NCBI RefSeq assembly: GCF_029223285.1
Contig: NZ_JARHUJ010000002.1
Location: 1-64,000 of the forward strand
Direction: 5' to 3'
From: Paraflavitalea sp. CAU 1676
GTDB lineage: Bacteria > Bacteroidota > Bacteroidia > Chitinophagales > Chitinophagaceae
Length of the DNA stretch: 64,000 nt
Shown here: one piece after another, positions 26,730 to 35,661 of the stretch
Layout of the letters: each line of letters begins with the position of its first letter
How positions within the stretch are numbered: the stretch's first letter is position 1
Position numbers and translations under genes: made by a program
Notes under the pieces: generated by a model
What the model was told of the DNA's origin: nothing
Databases searched by the model: none
Seen by the model: only the letters and a program-made list of their open reading frames with translations

Positions 26730-27776
26730 TTATGCATGTTTACTTTCATGATCCAGCAGCCATTGCTTGCGCCAGATGCCGCCGCCATAACCGGTAAGGT
26801 TACCGTCTGACCCGATCACCCGGTGACAGGGTATCAATATCGAAATGCGGTTGAGGCCATTGGCATTGGCCACTGCTCTGATGGCAGAAGGTTGTTGCAG
26901 GTGCACGGCCTGCTGTTTGTACGAACGGGTAGTGCCAAAGTTTATGGTGATCAGTTCTTTCCAAACTGACTGCTGAAAGGGTGTGCCTGGTGCATCGAGC
27001 GGTACCGTGAATGCTTTACGTTGCCCTTCAAAGTATTCCTGCAATTCCTGATTGAGTTGATCGAAATGGCGGTGTTGTCCCGGCAGCAGGGGAGAGCGCA
27101 AGAGCTTTTGCAATTGCTTCAATTCGGTCTCCAGCATCTTGCGATCGGTGAACTCGAGCAGGCAGATGCCTTTATCGGTGGTGCCCGCCATCATAGGGCC
27201 CAGCGGCGTGGTAATGCGGGTAATGGTGATCACCTGTCCCGACTTACTGTCAACAGGCGCAAAGCCGGTGCTTTTCTTGAAAGAATAATTAAAGCCACTT
27301 AGGGAGTCATAGCCGTTATCGAAGGCGGCGCTGGTCACTTTTTCACCGTAACGGATCATGCCAAAGGCGTGGTTGATGCGTTGCATGCGCTGGAAGGCCT
27401 GGAAGGTAAGGTTGTGGTGCTTCTTGAACCAGCGGCGTACCTGTGCCGGTTCAATACCCATTTGGCGCAGCTCGTAATCCCGGATCTTTTTATCGGGTTG
27501 CTCCTGTAAGGAGGTAAGCAATTGTTTGATGTAGGCAGGCGCTTCATCCTGCTGCTCGAGGGGCGAGCATACCTTGCAGGGACGGTAGCCATGTTGGATG
27601 GCTTCTTTGCTGGTGCCGTAAAACTCTACGTTCTCATATTTGGGTTTGCGTGCCGTACAGGTAGGACGGCAAAAGATACCCGTTGTCTTTACGGCGGCGA
27701 AGAATACGCCTTCAAACTGGCTGTCCTTTCTTACCAGGGCGTCGTACATCAGGTCCGGTGTAAGCGATAAATGCAT
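26730..27776 (-). CDS. ada: bifunctional methylated-DNA repair protein / transcriptional activator Ada
   Basis: A 348-residue Ada. The N-terminal domain has the zinc cysteines C36, C40, C67 and C70 in FCRPTC and RPCKVC, where C36 also repairs phosphotriesters. An AraC-type HTH domain follows (about 90-185), and the C-terminal O6-methylguanine methyltransferase contains IPCHRVIGSDG with acceptor C317. Once methylated at the N-terminal cysteine, Ada activates its regulon; the MTase irreversibly removes methyl from guanine. The gene is single. Domain order and length match E. coli Ada (354 residues). Confidence 0.95.
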   Translation of the reverse strand: MHLSLTPDLMYDALVRKDSQFEGVFFAAVKTTGIFCRPTCTARKPKYENVEFYGTSKEAIQHGYRPCKVCSPLEQQDEAPAYIKQLLTSLQEQPDKKIRDYELRQMGIEPAQVRRWFKKHHNLTFQAFQRMQRINHAFGMIRYGEKVTSAAFDNGYDSLSGFNYSFKKSTGFAPVDSKSGQVITITRITTPLGPMMAGTTDKGICLLEFTDRKMLETELKQLQKLLRSPLLPGQHRHFDQLNQELQEYFEGQRKAFTVPLDAPGTPFQQSVWKELITINFGTTRSYKQQAVHLQQPSAIRAVANANGLNRISILIPCHRVIGSDGNLTGYGGGIWRKQWLLDHESKHA

Positions 27777-27939
27777 ACTTCAAATCTTTGTGCCACAAAT
27801 GTAGGAAGCGAAGCAGGTGTCTGCCAACCGAAAAATGAACAAGCATTTTTGAGGCGAGCCCGCCTGCGTGCCTGCTGGCAGACTGGCGGGCGGCGGTCAA
27901 GGCCTTGAGCTAGCTTTTACAGGCAAGCGTCGCGTTTTC

Positions 27940-28299
27940 CTAAATGCTCTTCAGCTCTTTCTTAGTGAACTCATTGTCCACATTGCCGGTATTGAGGGTG
28001 CCAGCCGGTTCAAACAGCAGTACCTCCACTTCTTCCGGTGCATTGGGCCGGTGCTCCACGCCCCGGGGTACGATGATGAACTCGCCTTCATTGAGCGTAA
28101 CATTCCGGTCGCGGAACTCCATGATGAAACTGCCCTTTACGACCAGGAACAGTTCATCTTCGTGTTCGTGGTGGTGCCAGGTAAATGGCCCCTGGAACTT
28201 GACGAGTTTTACGTGCTGACCGTTCAATTCGCCCGCGATCTTCGGACTCCAGTGTTCGGAGAAGGTCGAGAATTTCTCTGCAAGGTTGACTTTATTCAT
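27940..28299 (-). CDS. cupin-domain protein
   Basis: A 119-residue single cupin. Motif 1 carries the metal ligands in WHHHEHEDE (residues 41-49: H44 or H42, H46, and E49 or E47), and motif 2 is PRGVEHRP with H83. The GEFIIVPRG strand precedes motif 2. Cupins of this size include small-molecule-binding proteins and dioxygenase or isomerase-like enzymes; the substrate is unknown. The start gives MNKVNLAEKF. It is separate from its neighbours, and a GC-rich inverted repeat (GCCCGCC/GGCGGGC) lies downstream near 27858-27891 without a U-tract. Confidence 0.88.
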   Translation of the reverse strand: MNKVNLAEKFSTFSEHWSPKIAGELNGQHVKLVKFQGPFTWHHHEHEDELFLVVKGSFIMEFRDRNVTLNEGEFIIVPRGVEHRPNAPEEVEVLLFEPAGTLNTGNVDNEFTKKELKSI

Positions 28300-28462
28300 A
28301 GCTGGGTTTTATGGTAAAACAGTCCGGTGGCGGTTTTGTTGCTGTTGCCGGTAGCCGTTTTCCGGTTGTTGGGACGGAGGCTGCCGACGAATAGCATATA
28401 GCCGGAAGGCTGGCTGTCATGAGCTTAAACAAATGCTCAACGACCTCAAGTACTGTGGCGGG

Positions 28463-29356
28463 CTAGGCCATTACCGAGATCATGTCCAGTACCACATCGC
28501 CCAATGCCTGCTCGCCTTCCATCTGCACATAGGGTAACACCTCCTGGCGCCGCCAGCTTTTGGAAAACAGTTTCCAGGCCACTGTGCCTTCGATCGTGGT
28601 GTGGGCAACCGGTGGGTTGGAGGGCTGCGTTGTCAATTTCCACGAAGCTGCAGCCCCGACAGGTTGATCCTGCACCTTTGCCTGCTTCAAGGTAACTGAA
28701 AATCCCGACGTTGCCTGCTTCTCCACAAACCAATCGCCGCCACCTTCGCCACTAATGCTTACCTGAATGACGGTGCCGGCGGCAGCTTCGGTGTTCTTGT
28801 ACACGACCGGCAGGGCACGCATAAAGGTATCCAGCACCGGATGGTATAAATCGGCTGTCATGATGCCGGGTTTGTTAACGGCATCTCGTATCTGTTGCTG
28901 GTGGTGCCATTTTTCCGTGTACTCCCGGGCGATATGAAACCAGTTGGCCGACACAGACTCGCCGGCCCAGCCAACAGAAAAGACAGCGGTGGCTGCAGGA
29001 TCGAGCGTGGTGTAATAATGTGTAGCCTGGGGGCAATAGGTTGCCAACAGGTCGGTAAGTATTTGCGGGCTTAGTCGCCGGCTGGCGCTTACCCAGTCTG
29101 CATTGAGCCGGTTGAGGTAATCGATGAGATCCTGGTTGTTGTGGATAGCGCCGGGCGGATCACCCGCATGCCCATCCCGGGCGGATGACAGTGTACGGAG
29201 ATGTGTGTCGAGTATATGGGCAGCCACATCTTTCACCGTCCACAACCGCGCAACAGTAGGCAGGTTCCATTCGTCTGGCGTGAGCGAGCGAAGCAGTTCG
29301 ATCAGCTTTTGATCGAGCACTGGAAACAAATGGATCGTTTTGATAGGAGGGTTCAT
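28463..29356 (-). CDS. maleylpyruvate isomerase N-terminal (DinB/YfiT-like) family protein
   Basis: A 297-residue protein. The N-terminal four-helix bundle has LIELLRSLTPDEWNLPT and WTVKDVAAHILDTHLRTLSSARDG near residues 18-60, typical of the mycothiol-dependent maleylpyruvate isomerase/DinB superfamily; H51 and H55 fit its metal-binding histidines. The C-terminal part (about 190-297) is an SCP2-like sheet (GTVIQVSISGEGGGDWFVE). Bacteroidota generally lack mycothiol, so the thiol partner is uncertain and isomerase activity should not be assumed. Confidence 0.85.
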   Translation of the reverse strand: MNPPIKTIHLFPVLDQKLIELLRSLTPDEWNLPTVARLWTVKDVAAHILDTHLRTLSSARDGHAGDPPGAIHNNQDLIDYLNRLNADWVSASRRLSPQILTDLLATYCPQATHYYTTLDPAATAVFSVGWAGESVSANWFHIAREYTEKWHHQQQIRDAVNKPGIMTADLYHPVLDTFMRALPVVYKNTEAAAGTVIQVSISGEGGGDWFVEKQATSGFSVTLKQAKVQDQPVGAAASWKLTTQPSNPPVAHTTIEGTVAWKLFSKSWRRQEVLPYVQMEGEQALGDVVLDMISVMA

Positions 29357-29374
29357 GCAGCAAATATAAAAGAG

Positions 29375-29417
29375 GCGGGCTTCACCCGGCAGGACATTTT
29401 TCCCGGATGAAGCCCGC
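29375..29417 (-). terminator. terminator after the M14 carboxypeptidase operon
   Basis: Long arms GCGGGCTTCACCCGG and CCGGATGAAGCCCGC (one mismatch) flank a loop. On the minus strand they are followed by CTCTTTTATA. It lies 18 bp beyond the carboxypeptidase stop codon. Confidence 0.6.
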
Positions 29418-29434
29418 TTATCATAAGGAAGTAA

Positions 29435-31186
29435 TTATTTCGTTTTGCTCACCAATCCACCCTTGCGGCTGTCGACCGAGATGGTGTATTTGCCGTTGGC
29501 CTGTACGATCCAGCGCACGGTAACCGTGCTTTGTCCGGGTATATTGGCTACCTCGATGGTGGCCGGGTTGGTCTTCTGTTCAATGGTGATACCGAGGTCG
29601 CGGTTCTCCACCACCATACCAGCGATGACCTTCGCACCCGTAAGGCTGATATAATCCGGTCGTTCGATCTTAAACTTCAGGTCCTGGCTCGCATGGGTGG
29701 GTATGATACGTTCGTTCGCGATCACGGCAGTGATCTCTTTCAGCCCATCGCCCAGGTCTTTTTCTGTTATAGAATCGATCGATAGTTTAGGGGTTTGATA
29801 ACAATGGAATATGCTGAACGACATATTGCGGTGTGCATCGCTCTCCATCAGAAAGCCGGGGTGCATACGGCCGAAGTTCTTCTTAAATCCACCGATCTCT
29901 ATTTTGCCATATTGCGGATGGTCGTATTCGTGCCATTGCACAAAACCATCTCTGAAGAGCAGGTTGCGGTCGAACTTGTAGGAAGGGTCTTCCTGGGAGT
30001 CATCGTCGTCATCGCCGCCCTTGTTGAACATGAGGTAGGGCGTCCAAAGTTCATTGGAGAAGGTATACACGCCACGGCCACCATAAAACCAATCGAGCTC
30101 GCCGCCGTACGCTGAGTAAAGATCCTTGTATACTACCAGGTAACGATAGCCGGGCAACAGCTCTTCGCCTTTTTTGCCGAGTACATCATAAATGCGCACA
30201 TCGTTGGCGTTGTAGGTGCCTACATCTTCCTGGCCACCGGGGCCGCGCAGGATCATGCCGCCCGAGTTGTGGTAAGATTGTGCCGCAGCGATATTGGGAT
30301 GCTTCATTACAAATTCCATCACGGCGCGGTTCTCGGGCAGTGAGAAGGGGTATTTGTAAGCACCGCCCTGTATATAGTTCGGCTGCCAGCCCCATCCCCA
30401 ATCGCGGTTGGGGTCGTACTCGAACGTGTAACCATCTTCGTTGACGAGTCCATCACCATCGTTGTCGATGCCTTCTACGCCGAGTATTTCATAGTCGCCT
30501 TTTTCTTCGGGACCTACCTGCACCATCTTGCGCGGGTCTTTGGTATCCTGTTTCCACCGGCCGTTGGGGTTCTTGCGGCGCATCATAACAATGTTGCCAT
30601 CTTTGTCGAGGTCGTCATAGCCATCTTCATCTACGGCGCCATCGCGGTCATTGTCTACAGGGATCAATCCTGAGCGGGGCGAATTGGCGTTGTTGGCTTC
30701 ATGGAAGAAATTATCGCGGGCATCGGGATTGATGGTGGGGACGATGTAAAAGGTTTTGTCGGCCAGCAGGTCCTGGATGTATTTGGTGTCGCCAAATGAT
30801 TCCGTGAGGTACCAGGCGGTGTAGAGGGCAAACTCGCTGCCCTGCACTTCGTTGGAGTGGATATTACCATCGATGTACATGGCGGGCTTACGGGTTACGT
30901 CGCCCCCTTTTTTGTAATCACTGATGGTGAGGCACCACAGGTCGCGACCCTGGAAGGATTTGCCGATGGATTCCAGCTTGCAGAGGTCCGGATAGGCCGC
31001 TGCTATTTTCTTACAAATATCGGTTATGCCTGCATGATCATTGTAACGGTTCCAGCTCATGGATACTTTGGGGCGTACCGGACTGCCGGCGCCTTTGAAT
31101 ACCTGGTTGGGTTGCTGGGCCTGCAGCGAAAGGCCGGCGATGGCCAGGCTGCAGCTCAATATTACTCGGGATATATTGCGTTTCAT
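29435..31186 (-). CDS. M14-family zinc carboxypeptidase, secreted
   Basis: A 583-residue protein with a signal peptide (cleavage near LQAQQ). The M14 zinc site is complete: H110 and E113 in GNIHSNEVQGSE, H306 in SYHNSGG, and the catalytic glutamate E379 in FSNELW. Between them are two acidic inserts (residues 178-198 and 240-252, with DNDRDG and DNDGDG) resembling EF-hand-like calcium loops. Such enzymes release C-terminal residues from peptides in the periplasm or outside. A C-terminal beta domain (about 470-580) resembles an Ig-like appendage. It starts 35 bp after its paralogue and is probably co-transcribed with it. Confidence 0.92.
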   Translation of the reverse strand: MKRNISRVILSCSLAIAGLSLQAQQPNQVFKGAGSPVRPKVSMSWNRYNDHAGITDICKKIAAAYPDLCKLESIGKSFQGRDLWCLTISDYKKGGDVTRKPAMYIDGNIHSNEVQGSEFALYTAWYLTESFGDTKYIQDLLADKTFYIVPTINPDARDNFFHEANNANSPRSGLIPVDNDRDGAVDEDGYDDLDKDGNIVMMRRKNPNGRWKQDTKDPRKMVQVGPEEKGDYEILGVEGIDNDGDGLVNEDGYTFEYDPNRDWGWGWQPNYIQGGAYKYPFSLPENRAVMEFVMKHPNIAAAQSYHNSGGMILRGPGGQEDVGTYNANDVRIYDVLGKKGEELLPGYRYLVVYKDLYSAYGGELDWFYGGRGVYTFSNELWTPYLMFNKGGDDDDDSQEDPSYKFDRNLLFRDGFVQWHEYDHPQYGKIEIGGFKKNFGRMHPGFLMESDAHRNMSFSIFHCYQTPKLSIDSITEKDLGDGLKEITAVIANERIIPTHASQDLKFKIERPDYISLTGAKVIAGMVVENRDLGITIEQKTNPATIEVANIPGQSTVTVRWIVQANGKYTISVDSRKGGLVSKTK

Positions 31187-31221
31187 TTTGTTCAGTTTTG
31201 TGTAGCGATCCGAAGAATGCT

Positions 31222-32859
31222 CTAAAGGTTGATATCGGTTTTAACGGTGCCGGTGGTGGGGCTGCCAGCTTCGATCGTGATCTTGCCGCTGCCTTTTACC
31301 AGCCAGGTAAGTGGTTGGGAGCTGAGGCCGTCGAGGGTATTCAGCAATTGTGTCTTACGCCCGCTGATCACCGATTGATTGCCGCCGGTGTTTACTTTCA
31401 CCTGTATGCGTTTGATCCAGTAGCTTCTTTCGCCCAGTTTGGTATGGGAAGCCAGGAGTCCTTTGTTCGCTACATCGAGGCTGATGCGGGTGAGCCCATT
31501 GCCGAGCTTTTCCGTTTTTACATTCAGGATATCGAGTTCGGGTTGATAACCTGCCAGCTGCACGACGAAGCTGGTATGCTTCTTCACGATCTCGGGTACG
31601 AGTTTATAAGGCGGGTTGATCAATACATAAGGGTCGATGCCTCCTACTTCTGCCGTTCTGCCTTCGAAGTCGGGATGTTGAATGGCTTTCCAGGGTGTAA
31701 AGGTATTGGTGATACCTTGCTGGGCGGCCCAGCGCAGATAATTGGCCACGGGATCATCTACCGTCAGTGCTTTTTCTTTCTTCGCCGTATCGGCCTTTGC
31801 TTTTGGTACAAACCAGCCGGGTGTGCTGAAGCTGTAACGGGCATAGTGGTAATAACCCCAGGAAAGGAAATCTCCGCCGGCGGCATTCGCTTTAGGCGCT
31901 TCCTTCATACCGGTTACTTTATTGTATAGTTCAGATACCAGTGCATTGGCTTTGGCATCGGCTTCGATGTATCCCGCAACAATGCGTTGGTTGGCCGCTG
32001 CAGCATTGTAGGCAATGGGGGTAGAGAGATTGTTATTGCTGCTGAAGCTCACCACTGCGTAAATGTTGAACAGGTCGAATAGCTGATCGGTGATGGCCCT
32101 GGTTTCTTTTTCCGATACGGCGTATTCACCGGCGCCTTGTGTAAAGGAGGGGTGCTTATACGTGAAGTTCTTATTGAACCAAACTCCACCCGGACCATCT
32201 TCGTTGAATTGGTTGTCCTTATCGTTATCGATGCCTTCTGCAATGAGCAGGTATTTTCCTTTTTCTCCTTTCGCTACATCGGCTTTGATCAGCACGCGCG
32301 GATCGTCGGGATGCAGTTTGTATTCTCCCAACGGCGATTCAACGCGCACCCAGGTGATCTTGCCATTGCCGTCGAGATCGTCGAAGGAGTCTTCGTCGGT
32401 TTTACCATCGCGGTCATCGTCGGTGGTGGTGGCATTGCCCTGGCGTTCGAATTTAAGGGCAGCAAAATACTGCTCTGTGGCGTCGGGGCTCATGTTGGGG
32501 AATACATAGAACGTGGTTTTGGCGAGCAGTGCTTTGATGCTGTCGGTAGTGCTGCCTTTCAGCAGGTCTTCCGCAAAGCCGATCGCCAGTTCGGTGCCCA
32601 GCAAGTGGTTGCCTTCTACTCCGCCCACGATGGCAATGGCTGGTTTGGCGCCAGTGTTGCCGCTGCCGATGGTGAGCATCCATACCTCTTTATTACCTTG
32701 GGTATGCGCAATGGATTTTACAGAAGCCAGTTGCGGATACTGTTTGGTGAGTGCCTGGATACGGCTGGTTTGTTGTTGGTAGGGGGCGTAATCCTGTTGT
32801 GCCTGCAGCGCATTACCGCATACCAGGGCCAGCAGGATCGCTGTCAACTGTTTTCTCAT
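31222..32859 (-). CDS. M14-family peptidase paralogue with altered zinc site
   Basis: A 545-residue secreted protein (signal MRKQLTAILLALVCGNALQAQQ). It aligns with its neighbour along most of its length, including the acidic DDDRDGKTDEDSFDDLDGNG and DNDKDNQFNED inserts. At the zinc motif it reads GGVEGNHLLGTE: E82 and H85 occupy the places of His and Glu, so the two ligands are exchanged. The third ligand position is SFSSNN (about residues 271-276) rather than a histidine, and the catalytic FSNE motif has no counterpart. It is therefore either a pseudoenzyme, a binder of peptides or sugars, or an enzyme with a rearranged site. Confidence 0.85.
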   Translation of the reverse strand: MRKQLTAILLALVCGNALQAQQDYAPYQQQTSRIQALTKQYPQLASVKSIAHTQGNKEVWMLTIGSGNTGAKPAIAIVGGVEGNHLLGTELAIGFAEDLLKGSTTDSIKALLAKTTFYVFPNMSPDATEQYFAALKFERQGNATTTDDDRDGKTDEDSFDDLDGNGKITWVRVESPLGEYKLHPDDPRVLIKADVAKGEKGKYLLIAEGIDNDKDNQFNEDGPGGVWFNKNFTYKHPSFTQGAGEYAVSEKETRAITDQLFDLFNIYAVVSFSSNNNLSTPIAYNAAAANQRIVAGYIEADAKANALVSELYNKVTGMKEAPKANAAGGDFLSWGYYHYARYSFSTPGWFVPKAKADTAKKEKALTVDDPVANYLRWAAQQGITNTFTPWKAIQHPDFEGRTAEVGGIDPYVLINPPYKLVPEIVKKHTSFVVQLAGYQPELDILNVKTEKLGNGLTRISLDVANKGLLASHTKLGERSYWIKRIQVKVNTGGNQSVISGRKTQLLNTLDGLSSQPLTWLVKGSGKITIEAGSPTTGTVKTDINL

Positions 32860-33043
32860 GTAAGCCAGATTTTTTTAGGCGCTAAATATAAAGAAAAGCG
32901 GTTACCGCCCGCGGGATATGGTAAGAAGGTGAGGAATATGTGAAGAATGGTGCCGGCGGTGCGGGTTGTTGCCGCGCCATGTACCCTTGGGTTGCTGCAC
33001 AAGTTACGGCGACGAGATTCCACGGGCCGCTGCACAACAAGAA

Positions 33044-33068
33044 GCCCCCGCCTTCTGGTAGCGGGGGC
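33044..33068. terminator. GC-rich hairpin
   Basis: GCCCCCGC/GCGGGGGC stem with a 9-nt loop. On the minus strand it is followed by TTCTTGTTG, a poor U-tract, so its role as a terminator is uncertain. Confidence 0.4.
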
Positions 33069-33283
33069 ATTCATAACCCTTAACGCATGAAAAAAAGCCT
33101 CATCATAATGAGTTGGCGATGTGTGGTATCAGAGATACATTGCTTGCTGACAATGCGATTGTACGCTTATAGAAACGTGGCGTTGGCGCAGATATTTATG
33201 CAATCGGTTGGAGTGCCGGATAGAAAGGATGATCCGTCGTATAAACCTGTTTAAGGAAAATCCTGGTGGGGGAATAATGAAAA

Positions 33284-33306
33284 AGGGCGTCCTTGATAGA
33301 CGCCCT
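33284..33306 (-). terminator. terminator of the Gfo/Idh/MocA gene
   Basis: Stem AGGGCGTC/GACGCCCT with a 7-nt loop is followed on the minus strand by TTTTTC. It lies 25 bp beyond the stop codon. Confidence 0.8.
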
Positions 33307-33331
33307 GATTACATATGATTTGACCTGTTGT

Positions 33332-34669
33332 TTAGGTCCTTACTGCTTTTGGTTGCAGGGTGGTGAGGTTTCCGATGTTAACGGGTTTACCGGTGTCGAT
33401 ACTGTTGCGGGCAGCAATGCCGATCAGGATCGACATAGCGCCATCGCGGCTACCGGCTGCCTGGTGATAAGGATCGTCGCCGGGCGTGAATACCTGTTTG
33501 CGTAAGCGCGTATCGCCGCCACCGTGGCCCGCTTCGTTGTTGGGGATGCGGATCACTTCACGCTTGCCGAAGTTGGCTGTCACTTCAATTTCATCGTACG
33601 GCTCAACTTCCCAGGGCTGGCTCTCTTTGATCCAGGCATCGATGCGGCCTTTGGTGCCATTGAAGGCGATGCGGTATCCTTCGTAGGGGGAATACGCAGT
33701 GAGTGAATAGCTCACCTGCACTTTGTTGGCATACTTTATCTGCACCGCCATCTTATCGAAGATGTCGATGTCTTCTTTCCATACACAGCCGTCACGCAAA
33801 TACCCATCGTATTGTTCATTGTCGGCGTACAGTTCCATGAGGCTTTTGTTCTTGGTCATATCCCAGTAGAACTTGCACTCATTCTTATGGGGGCAGGGCC
33901 TACAGTTGGTGTGCCGGAAGGCGTTGTTCTTTCCATAATGCTCGAGGGCGCCGAAGGCAAATACCTGTTCGGGCTCCGAATTGATCCACCAGTTGAGCAG
34001 GTCGAAATGGTGGGTGGCTTTGTGCACCAGGAGCGAGCCGCCATTCTTGCGCAGGCGGTGCCAGCGACGGAAATAATCGGCTCCATGCGAGGTGTTGAGG
34101 TACCAGTGGAAATCGACCGAGGTGATCTTGCCAATGGTGTCGTTGCGCAACAACTCGTATATCTTCTGACGGTGGGGTGAGTAGCGGTAGTTAAAGGTGA
34201 CGGTCACTTTTTTGCCGGTCTTTTTCTCAGCGTCGAGGATGGCCTGGCATTTCTGCTCGTCGATGGTCATGGGTTTTTCGGTGATGATATTGGCGCCGTA
34301 CTCCATGCCTTTGATGATGAATTCGTGGTGGGTACCATCTACGGTCATCACCATCAGGGTATCGGGTTTGGTTTCCTTCATCATCTTATCGAAGTCGGTA
34401 AACGTAGGGCAGGAGAGGTTCATCGCTTTGCGGGCGGTCTCTACCCGGCCGGGATTGATGTCGCAGAGGCCTACGAATTCTACCTGGTCTTTGAACTCAC
34501 TGATCACGGGTTTGCCCCACATGCCGATGCCGCGTACGCCGGTACCTACCATGGCTATACGTTTTTTGGCAAATGGGGTAGTTGCGGTATCACTGGCGAG
34601 TACAGAATCGGCGATCAGCGATCCGGCGATCAGGCTGCCGGATTGTTGCAGGAAGTTTCTTCGGTGCAT
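33332..34669 (-). CDS. Gfo/Idh/MocA-family oxidoreductase with a twin-arginine-like signal
   Basis: A 445-residue NAD(P)-binding protein. The first residues, MHRRNFLQQSG, followed by a hydrophobic stretch, resemble a Tat signal (RR-x-F-L), so it is likely exported. The Rossmann motif GTGVRGIG lies at about residues 42-49 after KKRIAMV, followed by the family EKP motif (IITEKPMTIDE). A CxxC...C cluster (NCRPCPHKNEC) at about 258-268 may bind metal. The family acts on sugars and polyols; the substrate is unknown. It appears monocistronic, with a terminator 25 bp downstream. Confidence 0.9.
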   Translation of the reverse strand: MHRRNFLQQSGSLIAGSLIADSVLASDTATTPFAKKRIAMVGTGVRGIGMWGKPVISEFKDQVEFVGLCDINPGRVETARKAMNLSCPTFTDFDKMMKETKPDTLMVMTVDGTHHEFIIKGMEYGANIITEKPMTIDEQKCQAILDAEKKTGKKVTVTFNYRYSPHRQKIYELLRNDTIGKITSVDFHWYLNTSHGADYFRRWHRLRKNGGSLLVHKATHHFDLLNWWINSEPEQVFAFGALEHYGKNNAFRHTNCRPCPHKNECKFYWDMTKNKSLMELYADNEQYDGYLRDGCVWKEDIDIFDKMAVQIKYANKVQVSYSLTAYSPYEGYRIAFNGTKGRIDAWIKESQPWEVEPYDEIEVTANFGKREVIRIPNNEAGHGGGDTRLRKQVFTPGDDPYHQAAGSRDGAMSILIGIAARNSIDTGKPVNIGNLTTLQPKAVRT

Positions 34670-34959
34670 AGCAATCTATTATTTGAATTTAAGATAGCGA
34701 ATGCACCGCAAAGCGGAAAATACTTTTACGAAATTGGATAATTTAACTGAATAATAGGTTGATTTAGACTTGTTTGGGAGCAGGATGGTGCAGGATGGTG
34801 GAGTGCGTATGGGGGCGATGGATGGAGTCGGGAGGTGTTGGCGGGAACTCACTAGCCGGTACATGGATGCGGTCTGCTGCTTGTTGGACAGGAACTGGCT
34901 TGCTGAAGAAAGGGATGCTGCCACCGGGCAGGGGCACCGTGGGTAAAACAGTTGGGAGA

Positions 34960-35571
34960 TCATCGGGCCGCTGCAACGGCTGCTCCGGCCAATGCCAGCA
35001 ATTGTTCGTGTAGCTGCATCACCTGGGGTATCACGGCATTTTGCTCATCATTGACGATTACAAAATCGCACAACATCATTTTTATCTTTTGCTGGATCTG
35101 CTTGTTCATGCGGGTGATCACTTCTTCGCGTGTGATCTTATCGCGCTGCATGGTACGATGGATGCGCAATGCATCGGGGGCCGATACGCCGATGACGTAG
35201 TCGAGCTGCGACTGGGTGCCGCTCTCAAATATGATGGCTGCTTCTTTGATGGCATAGGGAGCGGTTTGACGATCCATCCAGCGTTCGCCATCGCGGATGG
35301 TGGCAGGATGTACGAGCGAGTTGATGAGCTTCAGTTTTTCCGGATCGTTGAATACGATGGCGCCCATCTTTTTCCGGTTGAGTATCCCATGGTCGTACAT
35401 ATCCGCACCGAAATGCGCTATGATCTGTTCGCGCAGTTCGGGATCGTTGTTCATGATGCTCCTCGCTGCATCATCGGCATAATATAAGGGTACACCAAGT
35501 ACTTCAAATACTTTTGCCACCGTGCTTTTGCCGGATCCGATACCACCCGTTAATCCAATTCGCAGACTCAT
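34960..35571 (-). CDS. coaE: dephospho-CoA kinase
   Basis: A 203-residue P-loop kinase of the last step of CoA biosynthesis. The Walker A motif GGIGSGKST is at residues 9-17, and conserved CoaE features include the DADDAARSI segment, LVHPAT and a late FVIVNDE. The reaction is dephospho-CoA plus ATP to CoA plus ADP in the cytosol. It is in a block with yajC, DUF1573 and nusB on the minus strand but separated from them by two lipoprotein genes. A TACATTTG element lies just 8 bp upstream of the ATG (35579-35586), implying a very short or absent leader. Confidence 0.93.
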   Translation of the reverse strand: MSLRIGLTGGIGSGKSTVAKVFEVLGVPLYYADDAARSIMNNDPELREQIIAHFGADMYDHGILNRKKMGAIVFNDPEKLKLINSLVHPATIRDGERWMDRQTAPYAIKEAAIIFESGTQSQLDYVIGVSAPDALRIHRTMQRDKITREEVITRMNKQIQQKIKMMLCDFVIVNDEQNAVIPQVMQLHEQLLALAGAAVAAAR

Positions 35572-35661
35572 AACGCAGCAAATGTATTATATCCGGTTAA
35601 GTTTTGATACTATTGATTATTGCTTATTTTGTTGCCCGATCAACCTCTAACTCCAACAACT

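Larger units (their letters stand above)
32860..33331. other. intergenic region of about 470 bp with stacked hairpins
   Basis: Holds GC-rich hairpin 33044-33068, a weak stem 33099-33112 followed on the minus strand by seven T, and terminator 33284-33306. An orphan transcript on the minus strand could lie between the latter two, but no protein-like frame is present. Confidence 0.5.
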
